In this document: piece by piece, positions 12,117-23,362 of the stretch
How the letters are laid out: each line of letters begins with the position of its first letter
Numbering within the stretch: the first letter of the stretch is position 1
Notes under the pieces: generated by a model
What the model was told of the DNA's origin: nothing
The model's input: the letters and a program-made list of their open reading frames with translations, nothing else
Database searches by the model: none
Assembly (NCBI GenBank): GCA_024220525.1
Contig: JAMYWO010000009.1
Location: 96,375-160,374, forward strand
Direction: 5' to 3'
DNA length: 64,000 nucleotides
Source of the DNA: Cochliopodium minus
Taxonomy: Eukaryota; Discosea; Himatismenida; Cochliopodiidae
Translations under genes and position numbers: made by a program

Positions 12117-13588
12117 ATGGGAGATGAGTTCTATCAAATTGTACAAATATTGGGTGATAGAAATGCTCATTGTGGTTTTGCAGGAGATGATGATCCTCAA
12201 GTCAAATTGAATGTGGTGAATGATGATCAAGACAAAACAACATCACCCCATGAAAAAAATCTCGAGAACATCAACCAATATCTCTTTGAAAAAATGAAAA
12301 TAAAACCTGAGGAACATCCTATATTGGTAATATAAAAAGAATTTAAAAAATAAATATAAATTTTAACATAAAAATAATAACAATTTTGTAATAGTATAAC
12401 AAAAAATTGGAATCCAATAAAGCATATGGTAATAAAAAATTTCAAATTAAATTTTTACAATTTTTTTCAATAAATTGCATTAAATTTAGACGAAAAAATG
12501 ATTGAAATTTATTTTGAAACATATAATTTTCCTGCGATATATGCTTCGCTGTAAAGTTTTTCTTTTCTTGTATAACAATAGTTATTAAATAAACATTTAT
12601 TTTTTAATTAAAGTGAAGGGCCTCTTGTCATGTACGCTTCTGGTCATACAACTGGAATAAGTATTATTTCGGGACACAAGCAAACAGAAATATGTAATAA
12701 AAAAAAATAAGAAATTTAGTTTTGAATTAATTTTTCTTTTTCAACAAAATATTAAGACCCAATATTCTTAGGTAAAACAATTCATTAAGAATCTTTTTTG
12801 AAATTTTATTTAATCTAATTATTCGTTATTTTAAAGGATATCCCACTCCATATTCAAATGTGACCACAAAAACAGCAGGAAATACTGTTTCGAATTTTCT
12901 TTCAAATTTGATGAGGAGAAGAGGAATTGTGATCGAAAAAGATTTTTACACAAACAATCAACTTTCCAAAAACATCTTTGGGAAAACAGTGATTGATGAT
13001 TTAAAAGAAAAATTTGTTGAAATTCTGAATGAAAGACCAAGCATTCTGAAATCATCAGACAAAAGCAACCAAAAATATGAATTACCTTGTGGAAAGATCA
13101 TTGAAGTGGGATGTGAAAGATTTTTGAGTGGAGAAGTTTTATTTGACACATCTATTGATGTGGAAAGTGATATTTCTGAGCAATTATCTATTCCTGAAGC
13201 TGTTCATGAAAGTGTTAGTATTTGTGACATTGATATAAGGAAAGATTTGTTGAAAAATTTGGTGGTGACAGGAGGGAATTCTTTTTTTGGAAATTTCAAA
13301 GAGAGATTGAAAAGAGAAGTTCAATTTAAGTTTTCAAAAGGATCTATTTGGCTCAAAAATCAGAAACACAACAAAAACAATTTGTTATCTTCCATCCCTC
13401 AAAGTATCATCAACAAAATTCATGAATGTGATAAGTTAAGTGTTAATGTCAACAAAATTAAAGAGAAATATTTATCTTGGATTGGAGGATCCATTTTGGC
13501 TTCTCTAAGCACATTCCAACAAATGTGGGCATCAAAAGAAGAGTATGACGAAAGTGGTCCTTCTGTTGTAAGGTGTAGAAGATTTTAA
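12117..13588 (+). CDS. Divergent actin-like protein, copy 2
   Basis: Exon structure is the same as copy 1, with identical exon lengths: 12117-12326, 12395-12428, 12490-12550, 12614-12693, 12757-12771 (15 nt), 12837-13588. The predicted protein is 383 residues. Introns are also nearly identical between copies, so the duplication is recent. Differences are concentrated near the N-terminus (GDEFYQIVQ against GDEVQLIVQ) and in the last 100 residues (LSTFQQMWASKEEYDESGP, closer to true actin than copy 1). The phosphate loops are degenerate as in copy 1. The ATG at 12117 is chosen because it aligns with copy 1. It may be co-expressed with copy 1; no regulatory element could be read. Confidence 0.85.
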
Positions 13589-13886
13589 ATTGTATTAACA
13601 AAATCATAAATAAAAACGAGATTCTTTTAATTTTTTGATTTCAAAATGTTAAATTGTCATAAATACTTTAAACTTACCTTATTTCTTAAAGGAGAAATCA
13701 AATTTGTGAAATGTTTTTTCTTTATATTTTAAAAAAGAATTTTGGGAACAAAGTTATTTGATCTTGAAATTTTTTTTTTTGAATAAATGAGTTCATGATG
13801 ATGTTGTTACCAATTTAAAAACTATTTTATTTTCAAAACTACACAAAATATGACAAGAACAAAAAGAAGAAAATGTCAAAGAAAGA

Positions 13887-15581
13887 TCATTCTTCATGAG
13901 AATACTTATATTTCTTGAAAGCAATGTTATTAGAACCAGAATGGAGATTCTCATAACACTTCGTACAAGCATAAGAGACAGCATCACCAAACAAAGGGTC
14001 ATCCACGGCGACCCACTCTGAAGGGAAAACATCACAAACCTTGCATTTCTTTTTACGGTAAACAGGAGCAAAAACTTTTTGAGGATAAAAGTCCAAGGTA
14101 GGCTTATCATCATCCGAAATTCTCCAAACCTTAACGAATGTTAGTAAATGTTCACAATCTCCTTGGTGGACGTAGAGGTAGGGTTTACCAATCACCATTT
14201 TGAGGTCTAAGAAGCGGGTGTTCTCCATCTTTCGGGATTTGAAGACGTTGATTCCGTTTTGGACAATTCTTTTTGTTGAACTTTCCGTATTTTCTTCGCT
14301 CCAATCTATTATTTTTCTTTTTAAAAAAAAATTAAAAAGATAAGATTAATTAAATTTTAAAAAGTTTTTTTTCATTTTTAAATCAAAATCTTTTTTTTTT
14401 TTTTATTTACCTGCTATAATCTATATTGTTCACATTTCTCATGTCATTGTAAAAAACATTCTCAATGAAAAAATATCCGCTCTTTCTGTGGCACCTCTCC
14501 TCATTGACATCATGAAGACAATAAATGTGATCCTTCAAAACTGTCAAATACTGAGAACCCAAAATGATGAATTCGATCTGTTTAGATAACTTTCTAATGT
14601 GAGAAACTGACACTTGTATCAAAACTTCGTTCTTATCGAGAGGTGTTGGTTCTACTTCATCATTTTTGTAGTCAAAATTTTTTGCCAAATTGATTTCTTT
14701 TCTTCTCCTCTTGTTTTTTTCGTTGACTTCGAACTTGTTGTCCAAGCACAAAAACTTGTTTTTTGATAACAATAATTCTTCTTCATCTTTTTTTGAAACA
14801 AAAAAAAGATTAAATTTAAATTAATTTCTTCAACATATTTCTCATCAAAACTTTTAACTTTTTTAATCCCATTGTAAAATCAACGAGATATATCTTTTCA
14901 TTTATGGATAGATAGATTGGAATAGAGAATGATATAAAAATAATGCTGCTAAATCCATCAAACCTGATATATCATTTCATCTTATTTTATTTTTATAAAT
15001 TGAAGCATATTTAATCTCAATGTATAATGGTGAAACAAATGAAATACAATAATATTGAATTTATCAGAAAGATTTTATAAAATACAATTTTCTTTGAATA
15101 TTTTCTGATCTATTAAAAGATAAAAGATATATAATATAGATGATATACCTTGTGTAGGAGGAGGCCCAATTTGATCAATGAATTTCTTAATCTTGATGTG
15201 ATTGGTCGAAGGTTTTCTTCCTCTCTTCTTGGGAATGATGATACCCTCCTCCTCCACTATCTCCCCATTCTTCACTTTCTCTTCGAATTTATCTATCTCA
15301 TCTTTTATATAATTCTCCATTTTTTGATTAAAGGTCAAACATTTCAAATCAGTGACACTAAAAAAAATATAATATATCGATAAAACTCCTCCTTATATGT
15401 TTTATGTATACAACTATAGAATATAAATCTTGGATTTTTTTTGTTTTTTTTACTCTAATATTTTATCCTGTTCTTCGCTTCTCATTTCTTGTGGATATGA
15501 GAAATCTTGAGAATCGAAAATCTCACTATCATTTTGGAAATCCTTCAAATTTAACCTCTTTGATATTCCTTGTTTCTGCAT
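13887..15581 (-). CDS. SNAPC3: snRNA-activating protein complex subunit 3 (SNAPc50) homologue
   Basis: Four exons join in phase to 380 residues: 15454-15581, 15149-15357, 14411-14786, 13887-14316. The family core is plain: EVLIQVSVSH, IEFIILGSQYLTVLKDHIYC, SGYFFIENVFYNDMR, then KPYLYVHQGDCEHLLTF, followed by a zinc-binding C-terminal region (CKVCDVFPSEWVAVDDPLF, CTKCYENLH). In known systems SNAPc50 helps bind the proximal sequence element of snRNA promoters for Pol II and Pol III transcription in the nucleus. The N-terminal 110 residues are acidic/basic and not conserved, and include a KKRGRKP AT-hook-like stretch. Human SNAPC3 is about 411 residues, so the length fits. Confidence 0.85.
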
Positions 15582-15767
15582 AATTTCAAGAATAATTCAC
15601 AATTTTTTTTTTTTTTTTTTATTTATCAAAAATCCTTTTTCAAAATAAAAGAATACAAAAGAAATAAATGATCAGATAATTGAATATTAATTAATGTTCA
15701 GTTAATTATTAAAAATACATGATTTTTTTCTATCAAAAAAAAAGAACAACTATTTTTTCTTTTTCTT

Positions 15768-17980
15768 TTAAAATGAATGAAATATTTTGCTCCAGTCTTT
15801 TGCAATTTGGATTGAAGACTGATAAACCCCCACAGCACTCGTACATGATCCAATTACAATAATCAAAATCAACCAAAAAAATTGAGGTTTTTTTATCTCC
15901 GAATAATTAAGTTTTAAATAAAATACAGAAGGAACTAAATAATAAATGAAAAAAAAAAAGAAATAAAAGAAATATAAAATAAAAATAAAAAATAAAATAA
16001 AAATAAAAAATAAAAAAAAAAGAAAGAAAAGAAAAGAAAAAAAAATTGTTTTTTTTTTACGTATATAAACAGTGGATATTGTACAGAGACTACTTATTAG
16101 ACTCATGAAATCTCCAAAATAGGATCCTGTCAAGAGAGCAACGCCCAAACAAAAACTAAAAATGACAAATCTCATGATTGTTCTTGCTATCAATTCTTTA
16201 TTACTTAATCAAAAAAAATAAATCAAAAATAATTGTTATTTAAAAATAAATTATTAAAAATAAAAATAAAAATAAATAAAAAATAAAAAATAATTTTAAA
16301 TATTTTTTGTTACTTTTCATAATGAGGAAAAAAACTTTCTTGAAGATCAATAAATACAGGATTGAGCAAAATTGGGATTACAACAAAAACGTGGATGTTG
16401 ATTAAAATGGTGGCAATAATAGAAAAAGCATTGACTGGCTAAAAAATTTTTTAAGAAAATATATAATTCAAACTTCAAATTAAAAAATTAATTAAAAATT
16501 AATATTTGTTTTTTTTTTATATTATTTTTATTACAAGGTTTAACAAAATGACATCTTTAACGTTGTTTCCGTACGCAATGTATCCAATAACACTTAAGGG
16601 AATATAAAGGAACAAAACGAAAAGAAAAGAGGCATTTATCATTCTTATAAAAAAATTCAAAAATAAAAATAAAATAAAAATAAAATAAAAATAAAATAAA
16701 TAAATAAAAAAAATTAAAATTAAAAAAAAAATTTAGAGATGTTCAAAACTTTACAACAGTTCAAAATTTGTTAGTTATAAATTAATATCCGCTAACAAAG
16801 TTGTAAATTTTGGACATGTCTAAAAAAAATTACTTGTTAAAATTTTGAGGATTTTTCATGTGTCTTTCAATATTGTTCAAGGTGTTGTGGAGTGCAAAGG
16901 AAAAAGTGATGGTGGAAAAGGCAAACGGAAGACCTTTGATGTGGATGAGATCCGTTTGAGGCTTTATTTTGGGCATGTAGACGGAAGAAAGAATGACAAC
17001 TGCGACGACAAGAAAACCTGAAGCGAAAATACCCAAAAACCTTTATTTTAAAAAGAATAAAAATTATTTACAAAAGAAAATTTACAAAAAAAATTAATAA
17101 AAAAAAAATGAAACAAAAAAAAGATGTTTACGCTATCCAACTTATTTCTTTGAGAGTTTTCATGAACAAAATGAAGGGAAGAGAGATTACAAAAGTGACC
17201 AACATGTAGATTCTCACTGAGAGATGAGGAAACACTCCATGAAAAAGAGATTGGAAGTTTATTGCAGCTAAAATGATGTATAGGATCGCCACTCCTATCA
17301 ATGCTGAATGTTGGAACACGACAGATACGATTCTTCCTTTACTTCCAAATGCTGCTTCTCCTATTCTTTATGTTTTTTGTTAAAAAAATTTTTAAAGGAG
17401 AGAAATATGAAATGAAATCAAATTCTTTTAATTTTGTCATATTTAAATTTGATTTCTTATAAATAATCTTGGTAAATGAGATTAAAAATAGACATGTCCA
17501 AAATTTACAACTTTGTTAGCGGATATTAATTAATTACTAACAAATTTGAGACTGTTGTAATATTTTTGAACATCTCTAGATTAAAAAAATTTCTCTATCT
17601 CTTAATTATATGGTTATAAATTAAAAATTGACTCAACCTATTGATGCATAAGTTCTATTCTTTACGTTTTTGTAATGCGCACACTTTATCAATAATTTTC
17701 CAGTATAATTGGCCAATACCATCACTACAAAGAAGATTATCAAACCCATCCATCCTGATTCTTTTATTGCATACGGTAATCCCAAAGCACCACCTCCAAC
17801 CAAGACAGCTATCGAAGATTATGTCAAAAATAAAAAATTTGAATTTCCTTTTTTTTTTTTTTTTTTACCTGTTGCACTGAATGCTGTACTTGCATCTGAA
17901 TTTAATTTATGATCTACTTCATTATCGTCCAACAAACTATCATATTGTTCTACATTATTGGGCAGATCTTGTATTTGCAT
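15768..17980 (-). CDS. Amino acid transporter, AAAP (SLC36/38) type, with an apparent frameshift
   Basis: Eight exons: 17869-17980, 17638-17808, 17132-17360, 16834-17040, 16535-16644, 16314-16438, 16061-16203, 15768-15934; about 421 residues with some ten hydrophobic segments. Family marks include VLVGGGALGLPYAIKESGW in the first membrane segment, LPFAFSTITFSFALHNTL, LYIPLSVIGYIAYGN and HVFVVIPILLNPVF. These proteins carry amino acids across the plasma or vacuolar membrane, usually with protons or sodium. In the fifth exon the frame shifts by one base in a run of five A (plus strand, about 16619-16624) between the RMINASFLF and FVLFLYIP segments. It is either a homopolymer error or a damaged gene. 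Introns 2 and 4 each hold a MITE, the latter ending about 10 bp from a splice donor. Confidence 0.8.
16734..16822 (-). mobile_element. MITE copy A, 89 bp, in transporter intron
   Basis: This copy lies in reverse orientation. It starts TAGAGATGTTC and ends GGACATGTCTA on the plus strand, forming imperfect terminal inverted repeats of about 25 bp. It is flanked by a perfect 9-bp direct repeat AAAAAAATT (16725-16733 and 16823-16831). The core holds GTTAGCGGATAT on the complementary strand, shared by all copies. There is no coding capacity. Confidence 0.85.
17489..17578 (+). mobile_element. MITE copy B, 90 bp, in transporter intron
   Basis: It starts TAGACATGTCCAAAA and ends GAACATCTCTA, with imperfect inverted ends. 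It is flanked by a 9-bp target duplication GATTAAAAA (17480-17488 and 17579-17587). It carries the family core TTGTTAGCGGATAT and the right-hand block ACTGTTGTAATATTTTT. It sits in intron 2 of the same transporter gene that holds copy A, in the opposite orientation. Confidence 0.88.
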
Positions 17981-18306
17981 TTTTTTTTTTTTTAAATTCT
18001 AAAAAGAGAAGATAAAAAGGGTAATGCAAGGGGTATTGGTGATTCAAATCCAAATATTTCACTTATTTTCTCTTTCAAATTCCAAATTTTCTTTTTCAAA
18101 GCAAATTATTCATTGAATATTGATTTGGATAAAAGTAAATTCAAAATTTTTAATTTCTTGAATTGAAAAGCTTGCCATATTCGTTGTTTGAGAAAAATAA
18201 AAATAAAAAAAAATTTGAAAGAGAATATTTTAATTCTCTTTTTAAGATAATTCTCTCACATTTTTTACAAAAAAATTTTTTATTGAACATTCATCTACTA
18301 TCAATA
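17981..18306. other. Intergenic region between divergent genes
   Basis: The start codons of the transporter (minus) and the RhoGEF (plus) lie at the two ends, so promoters for both must be here. The sequence is A/T runs only. No defined promoter motif is recognisable, and an upstream open stretch from 18163 has no ATG before 18307. Confidence 0.5.
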
Positions 18307-21300
18307 ATGATTCTTAATTCGTTCAATAAACCCAAAATAAAAAAAACCGCAGAGATTTTGATTGTCCAGGTCGAAAAACTATTGTCGGAAAGAAATGAAT
18401 GGATAGAAGATATAAATAGAGGAAACAGAGAAAAATCAATTGAACATGCTAATAAATCTTCAAAAGTAAATTGCTTTTCCCATATTATTTCAAAAAAAAA
18501 AAAAAAAAAAAAGAAAAAAAAATATATTTCTTTAAAAAAGAGAGGATCTCTTTCAAATAAAATATATTGAAAATAATAAATTCAGAAACTAATCTAAAAT
18601 CTTCCCAAAATAGCTATTGAAATTATGCAATGAATTGTTGAAAATAACTACTGGTAAATAAATTTTTTTTTTTTAATTTTTCCTCCCTTCTTATAAAACA
18701 TAAAATTAATTTAAAAAAGCAATCAAATTTCCATTTCACAAAAAAATACTGTTTTTTATAAATAAATTTGATATTTATAAATTAATAAAATTGATTATAT
18801 AATCATCTCCTTTAATAAGAAGCATCATTAAAAGGATTTTTCAATTTTTTAATATATATTGTTATATTTTAGAGTAACCAATTTATTTATGAACAGGTTA
18901 CCTCTCACCTCAAATTGCAGCTACAAAAATTCAAGCATTAGTGAGGATGTTTCTGCAAAGAAAAAGCTACAAGAGAGCGCAAAGGAGAAAAAACATAATA
19001 TTTGAACTTTGCCAAACAGAAAAGACATACATCTGCAACTTAAGTGTGATCATATCTGTATTTTTGAATCCATTACAAGAGTTGGAAAAGAAAGGGAAAG
19101 AGCTGATTAGTGTGGAAAATAGAAAACTCATCTTTGGAAATGTAGATGAAAGCTTGTTTGTCAGTCACAAAGGTTTTGCTGAAAAACTCCAAGAGAGAAC
19201 TGTTCGTTGGACTATATTTAGTTCAATAGGAGACATTTCAGATAGTTTCTTCAAAAGAAAAAAAATTGTAAAAAAATTCCTCTTATTTTAAATATTTTAA
19301 TCCTATTTTTTTTAAAAAAAATACTTATAATTTCTAGCTGGAAATTTATTCAAACTATATCAATAGATATGACGAAGCAACAAAAATCATTACATCTTTG
19401 ATTACTAACAAGAGTTGGTCTAAATTTGTAAATACTCAAGAGAAAGATTCAAGATGTAACAGTAAGATATTCATCTTGAATTTTTTAAAAATAAATTGTA
19501 CTTTAATTCTTGTTTTTTTAAAAAAGATCTAGACTTGATGTCTTACTTGGTTTGTCCTGTTCAAGTAAAAAAAAATTTTAAAATTTTTTTAAAATATATC
19601 ATATTTTTTTAACAAATTTTTTTTCATGTATAGAGAGTCCCAAGATATGTTCTACTGTTCAAAGATTTATTGAAATCAACAGAAAAGAACCATCCTGATT
19701 ATAAATACATCCAAACTTCCTTTGAATCAGTTGCAAGTTGTAAGATTGTTTGGAATTTTTTAAAAAAAGTAATGAAAAATTAACTTTTTTCAATTATCTA
19801 GTGGCATCTGATATTAATAATGCAAAGAATAGTAACAATGAATTAAAGGTAATACATATTTTTTTAAAAATTTTAATAAGTAATTTTATTTTATTTTTTC
19901 TTTTGATTAGAAATTGCAAACACTATTCGACAATGAATTTGAAGAAACTGTATAACAAAATAAAATTTTTTTCTATTCACACTGAACATTAAATAATAAT
20001 TTTTAATGAATAGCCATCCTTTGTAGTGGAAAAAAGAAATTTAGTCTCAAGAGATATAGTAACAGTAGAATACGACCCAAAACTCAAAGAAAACGGCCAA
20101 AGAACAATTTTCGTATTCAACGACATCCTCCTCTGCTCAACCCAGAAAAAGAAAAAGTTCGTGCAACAATGGACTTCCTCCATAGAAAACTGCCACGTGG
20201 AAATATCCTCCATCCAGCACAGGTCCTCCCTAAGAAACGTAACATCAGAGAACAAGCTGTTCGAGCTAGTAGAGTTCCAACTTACAAACGAGTTTCCATT
20301 TTCAAGAAGAATAAGCAAGTATTTCTTCCCTCACGAAAAATACGACTTCAACTTTTGGCACACTCTTTTGTCTTCGTTGCAAAACTCTTCTGGATCTGGT
20401 CCTAACAGTGTCCTCGAAAAATTCTCCAACCACTTTGAGAACAAGTTGGTGAGTGCGAATGACTGGGAGCTGCTCAAGTCCATCGCAAAGTGCAAGACTA
20501 CGTGTAACAAGAGCGACGTCATTTTTCAGAGCACTCTTCTCGAGGACTCCAACAACCTGTATTTCATTGATGTAGGTGCTGTAGGTGTCAAAAGATCTTT
20601 TGGTAAATGTTTTGAATTATAAAATTTTAAATAAATTTATTTTTAAAAAAAAAAATTATTGACTTTTCTTCTCCATTTTTTGTTTTTAATTTTAAAAAAA
20701 AATTTAAAATTATCATTAATAATATTTTTTTTTTATTTCTTTATTTTTTTTTGTTTTTAATTTTGAATAAAAATTTTTTATCATCAATAATATTTTTCTT
20801 TATTTAATTTTTTTTTTCATTAATTTTTCAATTTGTTTAGTAAATAAACCAACATTGGTTTCAATACTTAAGAGTGACACATATGACAATTTCTTTGGTA
20901 TCGAAGAGTTTCTCGGAATCAAAAGTGGTAACACCTACAGTGCGATCCAAGAGAACACTCTCATTTACACCATTGACGGAACCAAACTCAAAAACCTCTT
21001 TTTCTCTAACCACTCTTTGTCTTATCATTTCTACATGTTATTAAGCATAAAACTTGCAAGAAAAATACATACAAACTCTGTTGAAAATGTATCAATTTTA
21101 ATTTTTTTTCAGAAATATTTTTTTTTTTTTCTTTTGAATATTTTCTCTTTTATATTTTTTCTTTTAAAAATTTTTGTTATATTTCTTTTAATAATTTATT
21201 ACTTTTTTAAAAAAATTTTTCATTTTATTTTTCAATTTTAGATTTTGTTGAATAGAGAAGAGAGATTCAAACTTAATGAAGTTTTCGAATCCCTTTTGAA

Positions 21301-23093
21301 ATCGAGTGCCAAAAAAGTTTTATATGACTCAAGAGAAGTAAAAAAATTTCAATCATTTTTAATTTTTAATTTTTAATTTTTGTTTTGTATTTTTTTACTT
21401 TAAAATTTTAATTTTTAATTTAATTTTCAATTTTTAATTTAATTTTACAATTTTTAATTTTTAATTTTTAAAGAACCAACAAGCAAAAGGAATTTTCGAG
21501 TTATTTGAGATAAAATACGAAGCAGGAGACAACATCATCAACACTTTTGACTGTGTGTTGAGAAAGGGATCTCTCACCAAGCTTAGAGGAGAAATGTTCA
21601 TCATAAGAGACAACCTCTGTTTCCTCAGTAAAAGAAATAAACTCAAAATCCCAATTAAGACTGTCACTACTTGGTAAATTTTATTTTTATTTTATGTTTA
21701 CTAATTTTTATTATTTTTTTTTTTTGTAAATTATTATTTCATTTTATTTTTTGATTTATTATTTATTGATTTATTTATTATTTTATTTATTTTATTCATC
21801 ATTGATTTATTTGATTTATTTATTTATTTAATTTATTCAACTATTATTTTTTCTTTTAAAAGGTATGTAGACAACAAGAAAGAGTCTTACAACATCTACT
21901 TTTTGGCAGAAAAAGAAAAACACTGTTTCAAATTTTTCCAAAGACCATTGCATCTGGGTAAACAAAAAAAAAAATTATTTTTTATTTATTTATTTATTTT
22001 TATTTTTATTTTTTATTTTGTTTTTTTTTTTTAATAATATTTTTTCAAAAAAAGAAATGTTCATTGACAAATTTGTTAAGAGATCAAATTCTCCTATCGT
22101 GAGAAATTTGAAGAGAGATCGTTCCATGACTCTCAATATTAGTGGAGGAAGCGAAGTTCTCACCACGAATAATCTTCATTTCAACCAAAGGTAAGAATAA
22201 ATCAAAATGAAGAATTGAAAAAATAAAATAAATAAAAATAAAAAATAAAAATAAATTAAAAATAAAATAAAAAAATAAAAAATAAAAAATAAAAAATAAA
22301 AAATTAACGAATGAAAAATTAAAAACTAACAAAAATAAAATGTAAAAATAAATAAAAATAGCGAATGGATGGAAATGATAGAATGTGGAACGTTGATGAG
22401 CTTCAAAGCAGGGGAGACAGTCCTAGAAAAAAACTATAAGCAACAAACTATTTTCATTATCATGAAAGGCCTTTGCGAAATCCAATCTGAACACGAAAAC
22501 TCTGCCAAAGTTCTCCACACTTTACGCCCCGGTGAATACTTTGGAGAAAAGTAAAAATAAATAAAAATAAATAAAAATAAGTAAAAATAAATAAAAAAAA
22601 TAAAAAATAAATAAATAGATAATAAAAAATACAAAATAATGAATAAATAAAAAAAGAAAAAATAAATGAAAAATATTACATAACTTTATAAACTAGATCA
22701 TTTTTGTTTGGTTCTCCTTCTCCCAATAAGTTTGTAACTGCAGCAGAAGATTCTGAACTTTGTAAAAAAAATTTCAATTCTAGAAAATTAATAAAAATAA
22801 AAAATAAAAAATCAAATCAAAAATTAAATATATAAAAAATTAAATAAAATTAAAACAATTTTTTTTAACAAAAAACAGATTGTTACGAAAGAAGTTCTTT
22901 AGAGACTTTGTTCAACAAAAACAATGAAATAGGCGCCAAATTCTTTGGAAATCTTGCTTATTGCCTCTCTGTTCGCTCTCACACCAAAATTTCTAACATC
23001 GAAAAGAAATTGGAGGAGTTGGTTTTGAACAGCTCTAATCCCACTCTCAAAAAGGAAATTGAAAAGGAAATTGAATTTCTTTTAAAGAATTAA
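18307..23093 (+). CDS. IQ-RhoGEF-PH protein with two cyclic-nucleotide-binding-like domains
   Basis: Seventeen exons join in phase to 918 residues. Order: an IQ motif (TKIQALVRMFLQRKSYKR, residues about 73-90); a DH/RhoGEF domain (about 95-300) with the diagnostic CPVQRVPRYVLLFKDLL and NHPDY; a PH domain (310-430); a first cNMP-binding-like domain (435-570, weak phosphate cassette FFGIEEFLGIKSGN); a PH/GRAM-like segment (635-720, GSLTKLRGEMFIIRDNLCFL); and a second cNMP-binding domain (763-870, GEYFGEKSFLFGSPSPNKF). The enzyme class activates Rho/Rac GTPases at membranes. Calmodulin through IQ and cyclic nucleotides through the C-terminal domains are likely inputs. In the second domain the phosphate-binding Arg is replaced (PNKF), so binding needs a test. 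ATG 18307 is the first in-frame Met that splices on. Confidence 0.85.
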
Positions 23094-23362
23094 TTCAAAA
23101 AAAAATTTAAAGAAACTTTTTTAAAAAAAAAATTTGAAGAAACTTTTTAAAAAAAATAAAAAACTTTTAAAAAAAAAAATATTATTGACTACCCAATGAA
23201 AAAAAAACAAATTAAAAAGAAAGTACTGAGAATAAATTACAATTATTGCTCACAAAACTAATTCATTCTGTGGAAACTTCAAAAAATAAAAAAATTAGAA
23301 ACTTCTTTTTCATCCTATTAATTTTAACATTCATTTTTGTTCCAATTTCAAAAAAAAAAAAA

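Noticed and set aside
15950-16040. A-rich tract as a possible CRISPR or tandem array
   Set aside because: Irregular AAATA/AAAAT units without spacers; intron low complexity in a eukaryote.
18163-18306. In-frame 5' extension of the RhoGEF
   Set aside because: No ATG before 18307, and the composition is that of non-coding AT-rich DNA.
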